Of a DNA stretch of 64,000 nt, positions 53,668 to 64,000 are shown one piece after another. Each line of letters begins with the position of its first letter. The stretch's first letter is position 1. The position numbers were made by a program, and so were the translations under genes. The notes under the pieces were generated by a model that saw only the letters and a list, made by a program, of their open reading frames with translations, was not told the origin of the DNA and made no database searches. This DNA comes from Naegleria lovaniensis. Its lineage: Eukaryota; Heterolobosea; Eutetramitea; Acrasida; Naegleriidae. The stretch spans positions 62,001-126,000 of the forward strand of contig NW_025407851.1 of NCBI RefSeq assembly GCF_003324165.1, in the 5' to 3' direction.

Positions 53668-55864
53668 ATGCTTGAAATCCAACAACCTAAAGAAACACCC
53701 AATAACGATCGTGTGGTCGATAAGAGTAGTGATCCATCTGCACCCTCGTTCCACCATTTGGATTCACTAAAGGAACAAATCAAAGATCCAAGAGAACCCA
53801 CCATTCGTTATCTTGACCATTGGAATATATTTAAATCATTTGGATGGAGTTGGATTTTAATCTTGTTAGGAATGTTAGGTTCAATGGGAACTGGTGTGAT
53901 CACGTTGATCTTTGAATTCGTATTTGGTGACTTGATTAATATATTCCAACCTGTGAATGGAGTCATGCCTACTCAAGATGAAATGAGAAATGCCATTTCC
54001 ATCATTTCTTTGAAATTCACAGGTGTTGCTATTGGAGGAATGGTTTCAAGTTTTATGGCTCAGTTTTTTTTGAGTTGGGCCAGTGAACGAATTGGTATTT
54101 CATTACGAAAGGAATATTTCAATGCATTGACACGTCAAGAAGTTGCTTTCTTTGATATCAAACAAACTGGAGCATTGACCGTTGCCATGAGTGAAGACAT
54201 TTCAAGGATTCAAGATGCATGGACCAACAAGTTATGTTCTGTCATGCAACATGTGACCACCATTGTTGTTGGTTTGGTTCTTGCATTTGTGAGTAGTCCT
54301 CAAATGACAGGTGTGACCATTTCCACTGCTCCATTAATGATTGCCATTGGTGGAATTATGGGAAAATTCACTGAAATGATTAGTAAGAGATCGGGAGAGA
54401 TCATTGCCAAGAGTGCCTCCAAAGCAACAGAAGTGGTCTCATCGTTTAAAACAGTGAAAAGTATGGGATGCGAAGAAAGAGAACAAGAACAATTTGCATT
54501 CATTCTTAAAAAGCTTCATTTATATGGCTTACTGAAAGCATTTACACAGGGAGTGAGTATGGGTTCTGAAAATATTATCATGTGGGGCACTACTGCTCTT
54601 GCATTTTGGTAAGTTGTTGTTACAAGTGGATCCATTTTAAGGAATTTATTAACGATTTTAAATATCGACTCACTGAATGGAATAATAGGTATGCGTAAGT
54701 ATTATAATACTAGCCAGTGATTGTGGTGTGATCTTGAAAGTGGAAATTTGGTTGTTGACGGAGTGATCGCTATTGGAGATTTGGTTAAAGTATTTGGTTT
54801 AATAATCTTTACGTAAGTTCCGGAAATGCGACTTCAACTTCGTATAAGATAACACACGAAACAGAATCTTCTCCATTTCTCAAACATTTATCTTGTTACC
54901 TGACGTTTCCAAAGCCATTATCTCTCAAAGAACATTGTTATTAGTCATTAAAAGACAACCGGCCATTCCTTTTAAAGGAGGAAAGAGTTTGGGACAAGAA
55001 GTCGGAAAAATAGAATTCAAGAATGTGAAATTCTCTTATCCTTCTCGACCCAATGTCACTGTCCTCAAAGACTTTTCGTTGGACATTCGAATGGGTCAAT
55101 CGATTGCTCTCGTTGGTCCTTCTGGTTCTGGAAAATCAACCATTGTTGGTTTGTTAGAAAGATTTTATGATCCAGAGGAAGGAAGTGTTTTCATTGATGG
55201 TGTTGATATTAAGGATATCGATCCTGCATGGTTGCACAAAAATGGTAAGCACTTCAGTTGTTAAATTATGATAACTGTGGTTTGTCAAGTTGGAATTGTT
55301 ACACAAGAACCCATCTTATTTGCAACAACTATTCGTGAAAACATTGCCTATGCTGTTGGAAATGAAAATGTGTCAGATGAACAAATTGAACAAGCTGCAA
55401 AAGCTGCCAACTGTCACAATTTCATTATGGATCTTCCCAACGGATACCATACCTTACTTGGTGAAAAAGGAATTTCACTTTCAGGAGGACAAAAACAACG
55501 AGTTGCCATTGCCAGAGCTCTCTTACAAAATCCAAAGATTTTATTGTTAGATGAAGCCACTTCTGCATTGGATTCTGAATCTGAAGCTTTGGTTCAAGCA
55601 GCTTTGGAAACATTAATGAAAGGAAGAACTTCTGTTTCAATTGCTCATCGATTGTCGACCATTCAAAATTGTGATGTGATTTATGTGTTAGTGAAAGGTG
55701 AAATTAAGGAAAAGGGAACACATGCTGAGCTCATTGCAACGGACGATGGAATTTATAGAAAATTGGCAGAAAAACAAACCGTATTAGGTGACAGTTCTTA
55801 TCATTCTCATCATCAAGATCCTCAAGAATCTTCTTTGGATCTTGAAAAAACTATCAAGATTTAA
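53668..55864 (+). CDS. ABCB-type half transporter with a 6-nt microexon (5 exons)
   Basis: This is an ATP-driven exporter of the ABCB/MDR family, one membrane domain plus one nucleotide-binding domain, so it should dimerise. Exons are 53668-54608, 54689-54694 (6 nt), 54741-54812, 54865-55244 and 55290-55864, giving 657 residues. The microexon rebuilds the family motif FWYAGNLVVDG. Six hydrophobic segments span about 60-370, with coupling segments such as [18 protein letters not shown]. The NBD has [14 protein letters not shown], Walker [10 protein letters not shown] (about 424-432), the Q-loop in VTQEPILF, signature LSGGQKQR, Walker [13 protein letters not shown] and the H-loop SIAHRLST. All catalytic residues are present. 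Introns are 80, 46, 52 and 45 bp. The substrate and membrane are unknown; the N-terminus shows no clear presequence. Confidence 0.9.
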
Positions 55865-55913
55865 GAGTTAATGACATACAATGACAGCAAGTAAACAATA
55901 AATAAATATTTAA

Positions 55914-58900
55914 TTACTCCCAACCACCTGCGCTTGGTTGATTGGTTTGTTTAGCTTCGTAAGTTTGGCACGAATGCTTGAAAGCATTGATAAGCTTGAC
56001 AGTATCTTTGAATTGTCTGCTGCTGTAATAGTAGCCATCTGGTGTGACAGTGAAAGACTTTTCTAGCACTGTGTGCTTGCCAGGCAAGTAATAGATATAG
56101 AATTTAGCTGGCTTTGAGGTACTCATGACAATTCTGTAAGGAATAATCTTTGGATTTTTTTTCTTTTCCTCTCTTAGAATGTTTTTAACATCATCTCTGT
56201 TTCCATCAAAGTATTTGCTGCTTGATTTCAATTGATTGGTATAGTCCATCAAATTTTCAACACAGTAATAAATTACTTCATCCAAATCAGAGAAGACCTT
56301 TCCATTGACTTTGAGAGTACTTCCGAGAGAATTAATATCTTTTCCTTTCTTCTCCTCCTCGACATCATAATTAATGTAAAGGTTATTTCCGAACTTGAAC
56401 GTAATGGCCAAGTGATCATAACCCTTACTACTGGGTCTGATAACTAATTCACCTGGTGCCTTTTCAGCCAAGAAGTCTACAGCTTGAGCATAGTCAAAAT
56501 CTCTAAATGCTGCGTGATTGATTTGTCTGTGGAAACGCTTCTTGGATGGAGCACCTGTCTTGATATTCGTAGCTTGGTCTACTTCTTTTTTGTTGAAAGG
56601 AAGTTCTGATGCTACTGGACTAAGTTGAACCTTAAACTCTTTGTAAACAATCTCTCTGATCTTAAAGTATCGCTCCTCTCCCACCTTAAAATAGTCTTGA
56701 AATTTGTCAATATGAAAATCTAAGTTGGGACGAATAACCACCCCGTAGAGACCATTATCAAGTTTGCAAAATAAAATGTTATCCTGTACGCCTACAACGG
56801 TAGCTAACACTTGCTTTCCTTTAGGTAGTGTGAGATCATTTTCGTTTGTAACAAGTTCAAATACTTTTCTGTCGTCCTTGTTTATGGACTTGAAATCTCT
56901 TCTTGGATCTTTGAATGGATGCTTGAGGTCTTCCTTAATATCTTTTAATGTAATACGGGTCTTTCCATAACCTCTCTTCTCAAGCTCGTCGGCATAAGTG
57001 TCCAAATCCAGTTCGTCGAGCAGAGATGGTTTTTTAAATATTTTGTGAATCTTTTCAAGTTTCAAATTCTCTGTTTCCAAGGCATCTTCTACAATCTTTT
57101 TCGCAAGATGATACGAGAGCACGTGAACACGAGTAGCGTCAATAATCTTAAACTGTCTAGCGTGATCATCTTCAAACGAAATATTTGGAGGTTTACGAAC
57201 GATTAAGAATCCCAAACAATTCAATGCAACATTCTTTTGATCTGAAAGTAATTGAGTAGAAGCAGATTCTCGATCTACAATGTATGGCTCATCATGTTGC
57301 TGCTTAATTCTATTCAGAATCAGTTCTGCTTTTCTTGGTCCAAGGCCGCTCACAAACTTGAGTACTGATTGAAGCTGTGGATGATTAATGATTCTGTTAA
57401 TTTCAACTCCAACTCGATTCACCACTCTAACAAAAGATTTCTCCAAAGATCGTACAAGTTGTTCTTTTGGTACAACATCCTGTAAGTCATGGAATCTGTA
57501 GCATAAGATTTCTTGTTGGTTAAAGAAGCCAGCAATCTCTGTTAGGGGATCTCTCAATCTACGACCAACAGAGATGGCTCTTTTAACGACGTTGTTCTCG
57601 TTGGGAAATTCTTTGTTACCACGTTCCGAGTTTTCATATATTCTCGCCAAGTCATCAGGAACAATCTGAACGTCTATTTGAGACTCTTTAAGAAAGTCTA
57701 ACCTTGAGACAAAGTCCTCACAAATAGCCTCTCTTATTTTCTTAAAGATAAGTCCTCCACAAGTTGCAAGAGCAATAACCTTAGGGTGATGAGCATTAAT
57801 TAAATCTTTCAGGTCTCTCTTCATCGAATCCAAAACTTCTTTATCGTGCTCGCTGGTTTTTGAAGTTTGAAATGGATGACCAATTGGCCAGATCTTCTTG
57901 TCGATCATAGCACCATTTTCGTCTAGCATCACCCAGGTTGTTCTTTCTTTTTCTTCACCTCCAGGTATGCAGGCTAGAACTTTGCACTTGGTTGGTCTTG
58001 GCTTAGAATCTTCAACAAAGTCTTTGTAATTAAATGGGCTATCCGATTTGAGATCATAAGGTCCTTCCATTAGCATTTGAGTTAGCTTGTCTTCACAGAG
58101 CTCACAAATTTTTTCACAAGCTTTTTCTTTTAGGTTATTTTTTACAGTTGAATTGATGGATCTGTTTAGAATGCCTTTTGCCTCCTCAATGATCTTGAGT
58201 CTATGGTCATTCCAGGATGTTGCTAGTTGTGAATGCTTTTGACTCAAATATAGATCACTTGCTTTGAATAAATCGTCAAAGTATCTATCTTCTAAATACA
58301 GTGACATCTTGAGAAAACCTAGAGTTTCATATTTCACAATTCTCAAATAAATTTCTGGATCTTCGTTCAAGTAATGAATGTGAGTGGTATATTCATCATC
58401 TTGTTGAGTGAAAATGTTTTCCCTATGTCTATCACGTGCTCTAAATAGAGAAAGGAAGCTTGATTCTACATCTTCTGTATCCTCCACGGATTTGAGAGCC
58501 TTTCCTCTTTTGGTTAGCTTGATTTTGATTGTGGCGTGGTTCTCGAATTTTGAGCGAACAATGTCACGAATCCTTGGCTCATGTGCAATTTGATAGGCAC
58601 AGTAATGTCTAGTAGCAGAAAGAACGCTCTCTTCAGAGTCAAAAATTGCTGTTTTGAATTCTTCCGCTGCCTTGATAGGATCTTGCTGATAATCCTCAGG
58701 TTCGTGAACAGCAACTTCGTTTGAAAGGTTTTCTGCATATTGTTGAGAAGATAAAGCCATTCTATTCGCTAGTGGAGCTAATCCTTCTCGCTTAGCCAAA
58801 GAATATGTGTCTTTCTTCTTTGGTCTTTTGTACTCACCGATTTGAACCTCAGAGTCTTCACTTAGAATAGAAGTGAAGTGCAATTGAAGGTCATTGATAT

Positions 58901-60031
58901 AATCGATGCTATCACAATAATCCAATTGAGATAAATAATAGGGATCTATTAGTGTCTTTGCGCTATCGTAAAGACTCTTTAGCTTTTTCTTTTTGGATTG
59001 AAGAACACACCATTTTTCATCCCATTCAAGTATTTTCCACAAATCCTTGTCGTTGAATTTGCCCTCAACTTGTAAGACATGTTCAAACTCTTCTTTCTTG
59101 TATTGAGAAATATAAGGAATGTCGTATCTCATTTGAAGAATAAACTTGAGAACCTTGACAATGGTTTCAACAAATAAATTTTTAAGACTATCAAATCTGT
59201 TAGAATCATATTCAATATACTTTCTATATCTTTCCATATGCAATTCGGCATGACTTTGAAAAACTTTTGAATAAATCCAACATGCTTCATTATACAATTC
59301 ATCAGGATCCAAAAGTCTAATACCTTGTCTAAGTGATATTCTTTCGGGAACGTCTTCATTTCTTATGACTTCATCCTCTTCAGTTAAAAACTTTTCTTTC
59401 AACAAATCGGCTCCAAATATATCTTTGAGAGTATATTTACGTTCCTCTTCTTCTTCAACAGGAAGATAGTCCTCTTCTTCCTCGTCAGTACCGAAAATAT
59501 CATCCTCTTGATCATCTCCGTCAATAAACCTGTCGTCTTCGTCCTCATCTTCTCCATAATCATCTTCCATGTCCCCAGCTTCCGGCTCGTTTTCTTGCTG
59601 TTGTTGTTGCTAATGAAAAGTAATAGTGTTAATATACAATCCAAACAATGAATACATACAACAAGATCGCTGACTTCTTTGGATAGAAGGTTTTCTTCAC
59701 CCTTCTTCAACCTCTTGAATTTTCTCTTCTTCTTTGATGGGTGAGTTTTTCGTTTATGCAAATTAGACTCTTGATCGATTGGAGGCGGTACTTGCTCTCC
59801 CTCATCAATTTCGTCATCATCCACAATAAAATCGTCTTTTTCATAGGCGTCAAGATCTTCACCGGTTTCATTTTCCTCTTCACTGTCTTCATCGTCATCA
59901 TGTCGGAGTTGTTTTTCTTGCAATTCTTCCTCATCCAATTCAGCTTCCTCTTCAATAAAATCTTAACATTGTAAATATTATTATCTTCCAATTATCCAAC
60001 GTAATTTTTGGTGTTACTTACTGCTGCTCAT
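55914..60031 (-). CDS. SPT6: Transcription elongation factor SPT6 (3 exons)
   Basis: SPT6 is a histone chaperone that travels with elongating RNA polymerase II. Exons are 60022-60031 (10 nt, coding M-S-S), 59660-59961 and 55914-59609, giving 1,335 residues. The N-terminal 200 residues are strongly acidic, with a basic HPSKKKRKFKRLKK stretch. Next come the helical core, the YqgF-like fold (TKCKVLACIPGGEEKERTTW, HPKVIALATCGG) and the helix-hairpin-helix (QLQSVLKFVSGLGPRKAELIL). An S1 domain follows (PKGKQVLATVVGVQDNILFCKL). The tandem SH2 region at the end contains AAFRDFDYAQAVDFLAEKAPGE, LVIRPSSKGYDHLAITFKF and KFYIYYLPGKHTVLEKSF. It ends soon after, without the long Ser/Thr tail seen in animals. 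Confidence 0.94.
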
Positions 60032-60152
60032 TGTGGTTGATGTGGTTTTGGAGATTCGTTATTGAAGTGATGATGAAGCGAGATGTGATGTATTTTTTTT
60101 GTTTTAAATTTAAAAATATTTTGGCTTGACTTCTCCACGAAATTAAGAGTGT

Positions 60153-60773
60153 TTATTTCAGATGAGTGATGGGAATATCAATGTCTCCGTCTGGTGTTTT
60201 AATGTGAACAAGTGAAGCTTTGTGAACAATAAGGCCCAAATATTTGAGATACCAAGTCACTATTTGTGTTATATAATAATTGAAATCCACAATGTTTCCT
60301 GCAATATCGCTGTAAGTGTAGTCCTTGATGTTATTAATTAGTCCACCTTGAACAGACTCCAGGGCTCTCTCTTTAATTTGTTCTGCTGTTAAATCAATTA
60401 AATAAGCAGAAGCTCTGTACAATGAAAGGGTTACATCTTTTTCAGAAACTCCAACAATTAAGTCCAAAGTTATTTGAATTTCCTTTCCATCTTTTGAGAA
60501 AACCTTAAAATCTTCAAGCTTTAAATTAACTTTTTCTTCTGTTACATATCCAACATGTTGCCAAGGATAAATAAATTTTCCAACTGGAAATGGCTTGTTA
60601 TCTGGAATGGTATATAAAGTTCGAATAATATCATTATCTCCTTGCTTGGGACCTTCAAATTTTCTATAAATTACCAATACTTTGCCTGGTTGAGAGCTCT
60701 TAATTCTCCTTAGAAAATAAAACCTGTATAATGAAAATCCAGCTACACATCCCACAAATGCAGGAAGTAACAT
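60153..60773 (-). CDS. Membrane-anchored SPFH/band-7-like protein
   Basis: The 206-residue product starts with a hydrophobic helix (MLLPAFVGCVAGFSLYRFYFL) and a basic stop (RRIKSS). Next is PGKVLVIYRKFEG, the way SPFH domains begin (PGx-hydrophobic-YR). Beta-rich segments follow (KDGKEIQITLDLIVGVSE, YRASAYLIDLTAEQIKERALESVQGGL), again in the order of SPFH folds. By analogy it may organise a membrane microdomain. It lies 77 bp downstream of a shorter gene with the same N-terminal pattern. The assignment is moderate, based on pattern only. Confidence 0.62.
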   Translation of the reverse strand: MLLPAFVGCVAGFSLYRFYFLRRIKSSQPGKVLVIYRKFEGPKQGDNDIIRTLYTIPDNKPFPVGKFIYPWQHVGYVTEEKVNLKLEDFKVFSKDGKEIQITLDLIVGVSEKDVTLSLYRASAYLIDLTAEQIKERALESVQGGLINNIKDYTYSDIAGNIVDFNYYITQIVTWYLKYLGLIVHKASLVHIKTPDGDIDIPITHLK

Positions 60774-60850
60774 TTCTAAATTGTATTGTGAAAATTGGCA
60801 ATGTCATTATTAGTAATAATAATACAATAAAAAATAAACGATTAAAATTG

Positions 60851-61141
60851 TCAATAATATGACGTACTCGACATCTCCAAATTAAGGTCCTTAATCATCA
60901 TCGTATATTTGCTATTTTTTCTTTCGTCTAAATAATGCTCGGGATTGAATGGATCTTGTGTTTCATTTGGATCCGATTCCAAGCACTTTCTTCTGTACAA
61001 GAAAAAGCTCTTTCCAGGTATGTTCTTGATTTCTGTATAAATTTTGTACACAACTGGACTCAATCCTCCAACAGTGACTGCTGAAAGGAAGACCATGAAT
61101 CTCCTAAATTCGGATGTTTTGAAAAGAGAGCCCCAATCCAT
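60851..61141 (-). CDS. Short paralogue of the SPFH-like protein (possibly 5' exon)
   Basis: The 96-residue product repeats the plan of its downstream neighbour: a membrane helix (FMVFLSAVTVGGLSPVVYKIY), then IKNIPGKSFFLYRRKCLE, then a polar segment with DPNETQDPFNP. The start at 61141 (MDWGS) is the in-frame ATG next to the conserved part. A donor GTACGT near 60862 and the acceptor CAATTTAG before the neighbour's start are in matching phase. The two could therefore be spliced into one protein with two membrane-plus-SPFH units. Otherwise this is a truncated tandem duplicate. Confidence 0.5.
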   Translation of the reverse strand: MDWGSLFKTSEFRRFMVFLSAVTVGGLSPVVYKIYTEIKNIPGKSFFLYRRKCLESDPNETQDPFNPEHYLDERKNSKYTMMIKDLNLEMSSTSYY

Positions 61142-61233
61142 TTTGTTGTATTTTTTCTTGTCAAAAGTAAAATGATATAAAAAAGTCATTAGGAATCCTT
61201 TTAATTGGAGAGCTCTAGAAATATGTACAATAA

Positions 61234-61731
61234 TTATTTCTCTTCCTTTTGTGGTGTTGTAAATTGGGTTGATGGTGGTTTAGTTTTTGGAGAGAAGAAT
61301 AGAGTTCGGGCCACATTTTCTTGAGATGACAATTTCTTGTGTGGGGACGGCATTTCATCAAAATCAATGGTTTTGGTTTTTTGTTGCTGTGGAGAGGGAG
61401 TAAGAGGTGTTGGTCTAGAACGAAATTGTAGCCTGTCTTTAGCTACACCTACAATAATATATTCAACTTGATTGTTTTGTGGGTTGATGACCTTTTGGCA
61501 AATTAAAAGTGGTCGTTTCAAACCAATTTTCTTTCCGACACACTTTTGTCTTTCAATGACCAGGGAGCAGCGATCCTTCGATTGATCTCCCTGCTCGGAA
61601 AAGGTCAGTGATCCCAACGTAACAGAATTTAGAGCTTTGTCTTTCTCTGGCCGGGTCTCTAGTGATCCTTGAATGTCCATTAATTGCAAACATTTCACAT
61701 CGTTTGATTTTCTTAACGGTATTTTGAACAT
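61234..61731 (-). CDS. CTF8: CTF8 subunit of the alternative clamp loader
   Basis: CTF8, with CTF18 and DCC1, forms the clamp loader needed for sister-chromatid cohesion and replication signalling. The product has the small barrel pattern of the family: LQLMDIQGSLE, a linker, then LGSLTFSEQGD, CSLVIERQKCVGKKIGLKRPLLICQK, YIIVGVAKDRLQFRSRPTPL. The conserved G-x-L-x-F and K-x-x-x-L-x-x-P-L spacing is kept. The usual IGHHILEGK reads VIERQKCVGK here. The Ser/Pro/Thr tail (about 130-165) is disordered. The start at 61731 follows an A-rich leader; an upstream ATG at 61755 would add eight residues. Confidence 0.85.
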   Translation of the reverse strand: MFKIPLRKSNDVKCLQLMDIQGSLETRPEKDKALNSVTLGSLTFSEQGDQSKDRCSLVIERQKCVGKKIGLKRPLLICQKVINPQNNQVEYIIVGVAKDRLQFRSRPTPLTPSPQQQKTKTIDFDEMPSPHKKLSSQENVARTLFFSPKTKPPSTQFTTPQKEEK

Positions 61732-61852
61732 TTTTTCGAAAAAAGGCGCGGTCATCGGAGAACACTACCAGTCGTTCCAACACAAGCAACTCCACAAAAA
61801 CAAGAACTGCAAGAAAATATATAATAAATTTAAAAGATTTATGTGTTGATGT

Positions 61853-62525
61853 TTAGAGTTGGCCTGATAACCAATCCAAACCTTCAAAGAGACCTTGACC
61901 ACTGATAGCACAACATGGTTGGATGAACCAGTTTCTTTGTCTCAAATTGTGAAGAGAAAGCTTGTCAGTCATTTCAGCAGCACTCATAGCGTTTGGAAGG
62001 TCTTGCTTGTTAGCCAAAATCAAGACAACACATTCACGCAATTGGTCATCACTCAACATCTTTTGTAATTCATCCCTTGCTTCACCAATACGATCTCTAT
62101 CGTTACTGTCGACAACGAAAATTACAGCGTTTGTATTGGCATAGTAGTGTCTCCAGAGAGGTCTAATCTTGTCTTGACCACCGACATCCCACTATTGTTG
62201 TTGTTATCATCATCGCATCAAATAAAATACACAACAAATTTTCATCACCAAGTAACAATGTATCATCATTGTTGTTGTCGTGTATACGTATTAGAATTTT
62301 CAAAATATTATTCTAATTCGAATTACGTACCATAGTGAAGTTAATCTTTTTATATTGGACAGTTTCAACGTTGAAACCAATGGTTGGGATGGTAGTAACG
62401 TTCTCATCCAACTTGAGTTTGTAGAGGATTGTTGTCTTACCAGCGGCATCCAAACCGACCAACAAAATTCTTGCTTCCTTGTTCTTGAAGAGGTTTTCGA
62501 AGAGTTTAGCAATTGACTGACCCAT
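61853..62525 (-). CDS. ARF1: ARF1-type small GTPase (2 exons)
   Basis: ARF1 recruits COPI and adaptors to Golgi membranes. Exons 62331-62525 and 61853-62191 join through a 139-bp intron (GTACGT...ACAATAG), rebuilding [20 protein letters not shown]. The product is 177 residues. It has a myristoylation start (MGQSIAKLF), P-loop GLDAAGKTT, switch I PTIGFNVE, switch II WDVGGQ with the catalytic Gln, NKQDLPNA and CAISGQGL. It ends GLDWLSGQL, a few residues short of animal ARF1. The high conservation leaves little doubt about family. Confidence 0.96.
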
Positions 62526-63118
62526 TTTTTGTGCGTCTCTGTAATATACAAATTTTTTCAGTTGGTGATGAGACTGAGTGTTTTTGCGATTTTTTAATGA
62601 CGAAAAAATATTGTAACGAAATTGAGTGACGACTGCTGCTGGTTCTTGCGCCGCCAAAAATTAACCTGTCTTCTTTGTTCCGATGATGACGCTGCTGACG
62701 AGTAGAGTGGAATGCGATTGGATGGCCAACGTCATTCGAGGATCTCTTCAGCACTTGTAAATTTAGAAACTCAGTATGAATGGTAGATGGGATAATGGGT
62801 TGTGACCTAGTGTACATGAATGGAGATATTACCTCGTAAGGATGAGAGTTAATAACACACAACACCTAGTTTTTAACTTGAATTTTCTCAATATTTATTG
62901 TTTTTGAGTTCAATGACACTGATGTGTAATGACAATCTAGACAATACAATCTTGGCGAACCGAGCAGTGAAAGACTTGAATAACGGGAATGCACTGGTGA
63001 CTGTTTAATGAATGAGGCAAAGGATGATCCACCCTCGATCCCCGAAAGGACACAACAAAAAATCACTACCGCCAAAATTTACTGTAACTGCCGTCAATTT
63101 CTTTTAAAAAATTTAAAA
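62526..63118. other. Divergent promoter interval between ARF1 and the next gene
   Basis: About 590 bp hold the upstream regions of ARF1 (minus) and the coiled-coil gene (plus). Minor open frames extend into it but show no family features. No RNA gene was recognised. Confidence 0.4.
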
Positions 63119-64000
63119 ATGAATGATCACAACAGTCCAGTGGATAATTCGTCTCAACATAGAGAGAGCTCAACACCTAGCCCTGCACATTATACACCTC
63201 AGGTGATGATGTCTCATCCTCCTCCTTCAATTAATCAAGATCAAGACAAAAGGAATGTAAAACCTCCAAAGGCGCTTCATGCAGACCCTTTTATTCCTTC
63301 GGGAACGTTTTTTGAAGAACGATACCTAGGATTACCTCCCGCGAAAGATGATCTATATAATAACGCCATTGCAAAGATAAAATTCGAGCAAAAATCTCAT
63401 AATGATGATAATGCTTTGGTAAGACACAAGAAGTATCTTAAACAATTACAACAACAAAAAGAGTCCGAAAAGATAGAACGGACAGAGAAACAACTAGAAT
63501 CGGAAAGAAAAAAACAGCAATTTGCTGATACTCAAGCCAAGATAAGGCATGCTTTGATCAACGATTTTGACATGACAAAGGAAAAAGTAGAAGAATTAAT
63601 GAATACAAAAAATCCGTGTCCTAAAGAAATAGTAGGGGAGGAAAAGTCAAAACAAAAGGTATTTACTTATTTTTGATTTGAATGATGTTATGGATAACTT
63701 TTGTTGTTAGAAGAGTAAAAAGGAAAAGCCAGAATGGGCAATGACAACTGAAGAAATAGAGAAGAAAGAAGAACAGGAAGTCGAGGACGTTCTGGACTTT
63801 ATAAACAATCTTGATTTCGAAGAGTGTAAGTAGAGTGAAGCTTATATTTGTTTTGTGATGAGCTCTTTCATAGATATTAATGATTTTGAGATTAAAGAAG
63901 CGTTGTCCGTAATTCAAGAAAGAGTCACAGAGATTCGTGCAAGCAAGGAAAAGAGCGCAAACGATCAATTACCACTGGATGCAGTAGACAAGAATGTAAA
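63119..64000 (+). CDS. Charged coiled-coil protein, 5' part (runs off the window)
   Basis: Exons 63119-63658, 63711-63825 and 63874-beyond the window are joined by 52- and 48-bp introns (GTATTT...GTTAG; GTAAGT...CATAG) that keep phase. The visible 261 residues begin with a polar Pro/Ser-rich stretch. A short motif (LHADPFIPSGTFFEERYLGLPP) and a Lys/Glu/Gln coiled coil (about 95-150) follow. An acidic block then reads WAMTTEEIEKKEEQEVEDVL and DFINNLDFEEYINDFEIKEAL. A block of this kind (D-F-x-N-N-L-D-F-x-x-Y-I) recalls conserved ciliary coiled-coil proteins, but I cannot name the family. The ATG follows an A-rich leader. Confidence 0.72.

Noticed and set aside
53546-53770. Short open frame overlapping the ABC transporter start
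   Set aside because: Its frame differs from the transporter and it has no family similarity; the GC-rich inverted repeats explain its unusual composition.

Overview
The window is nuclear DNA of a free-living protist with a compact genome. The best fit is a heterolobosean amoeboflagellate of the Naegleria type. This is inferred from these features: A/T-rich DNA; closely packed genes on both strands; the standard code with all three stops in use; sparse GT-AG introns, many only 44-150 bp; A-rich leaders directly before start codons; and many His, Asn, Gln, Ser and Thr runs in proteins. Motility genes (IQUB, DRC5) and an RWP-RK factor also point that way. No sequence search was run, so the assignment is an inference. 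No rRNA, tRNA or CRISPR was recognised.

Layout. 1-5.5 kb: MUS81 (3' end open), NADH-cytochrome b5 reductase, a Yos1/IER3IP1-like protein, the PC4/SUB1 coactivator and RPF1. 5.5-9.8 kb: a long leader, then a MAP kinase with very long low-complexity arms. 10.2-12.8 kb: cullin-1. 13-15.3 kb: three small proteins without clear function. 15.5-20.4 kb: dienelactone hydrolase, a PX-BAR sorting nexin and IQUB. 20.4-22.6 kb: a gene-poor stretch with a decayed, Gag-like fossil. 22.6-36 kb: DPH5, a giant coiled-coil protein, a prominin-like five-span membrane protein and WDR3/UTP12. 36-47.5 kb: a 1,610-residue F-box protein, DRC5/TCTE1, a cyclic-nucleotide-gated channel and an SLC35B-type transporter. 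48-56 kb: an RWP-RK factor with microexons, a JmjC oxygenase, GTP cyclohydrolase I and an ABCB half transporter with a microexon. 56-64 kb: SPT6, one full and one short SPFH-like protein, CTF8, ARF1 and the start of an acidic coiled-coil gene.

Genes belonging to shared pathways are scattered, as expected in a eukaryote. RPF1 and WDR3 serve ribosome assembly. SUB1 and SPT6 act in RNA polymerase II transcription. MUS81 and CTF8 act in recombination and sister-chromatid cohesion. CUL1 and the F-box protein could share an SCF ligase. SNX, ARF1, the Yos1-like protein and the SLC35B transporter act in membrane traffic and the Golgi. IQUB and DRC5 belong to the flagellar axoneme.

Exon joins were worked out by hand. 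A join was accepted when GT-AG ends, reading phase and protein-family conservation agreed and the summed coding length was a multiple of three. The most notable structures are the 11-nt and 5-nt exons inside the RWP-RK domain, a 6-nt exon in the ABC transporter, the prominin-like protein, and an in-frame stop inside a short tandem repeat in WDR3.
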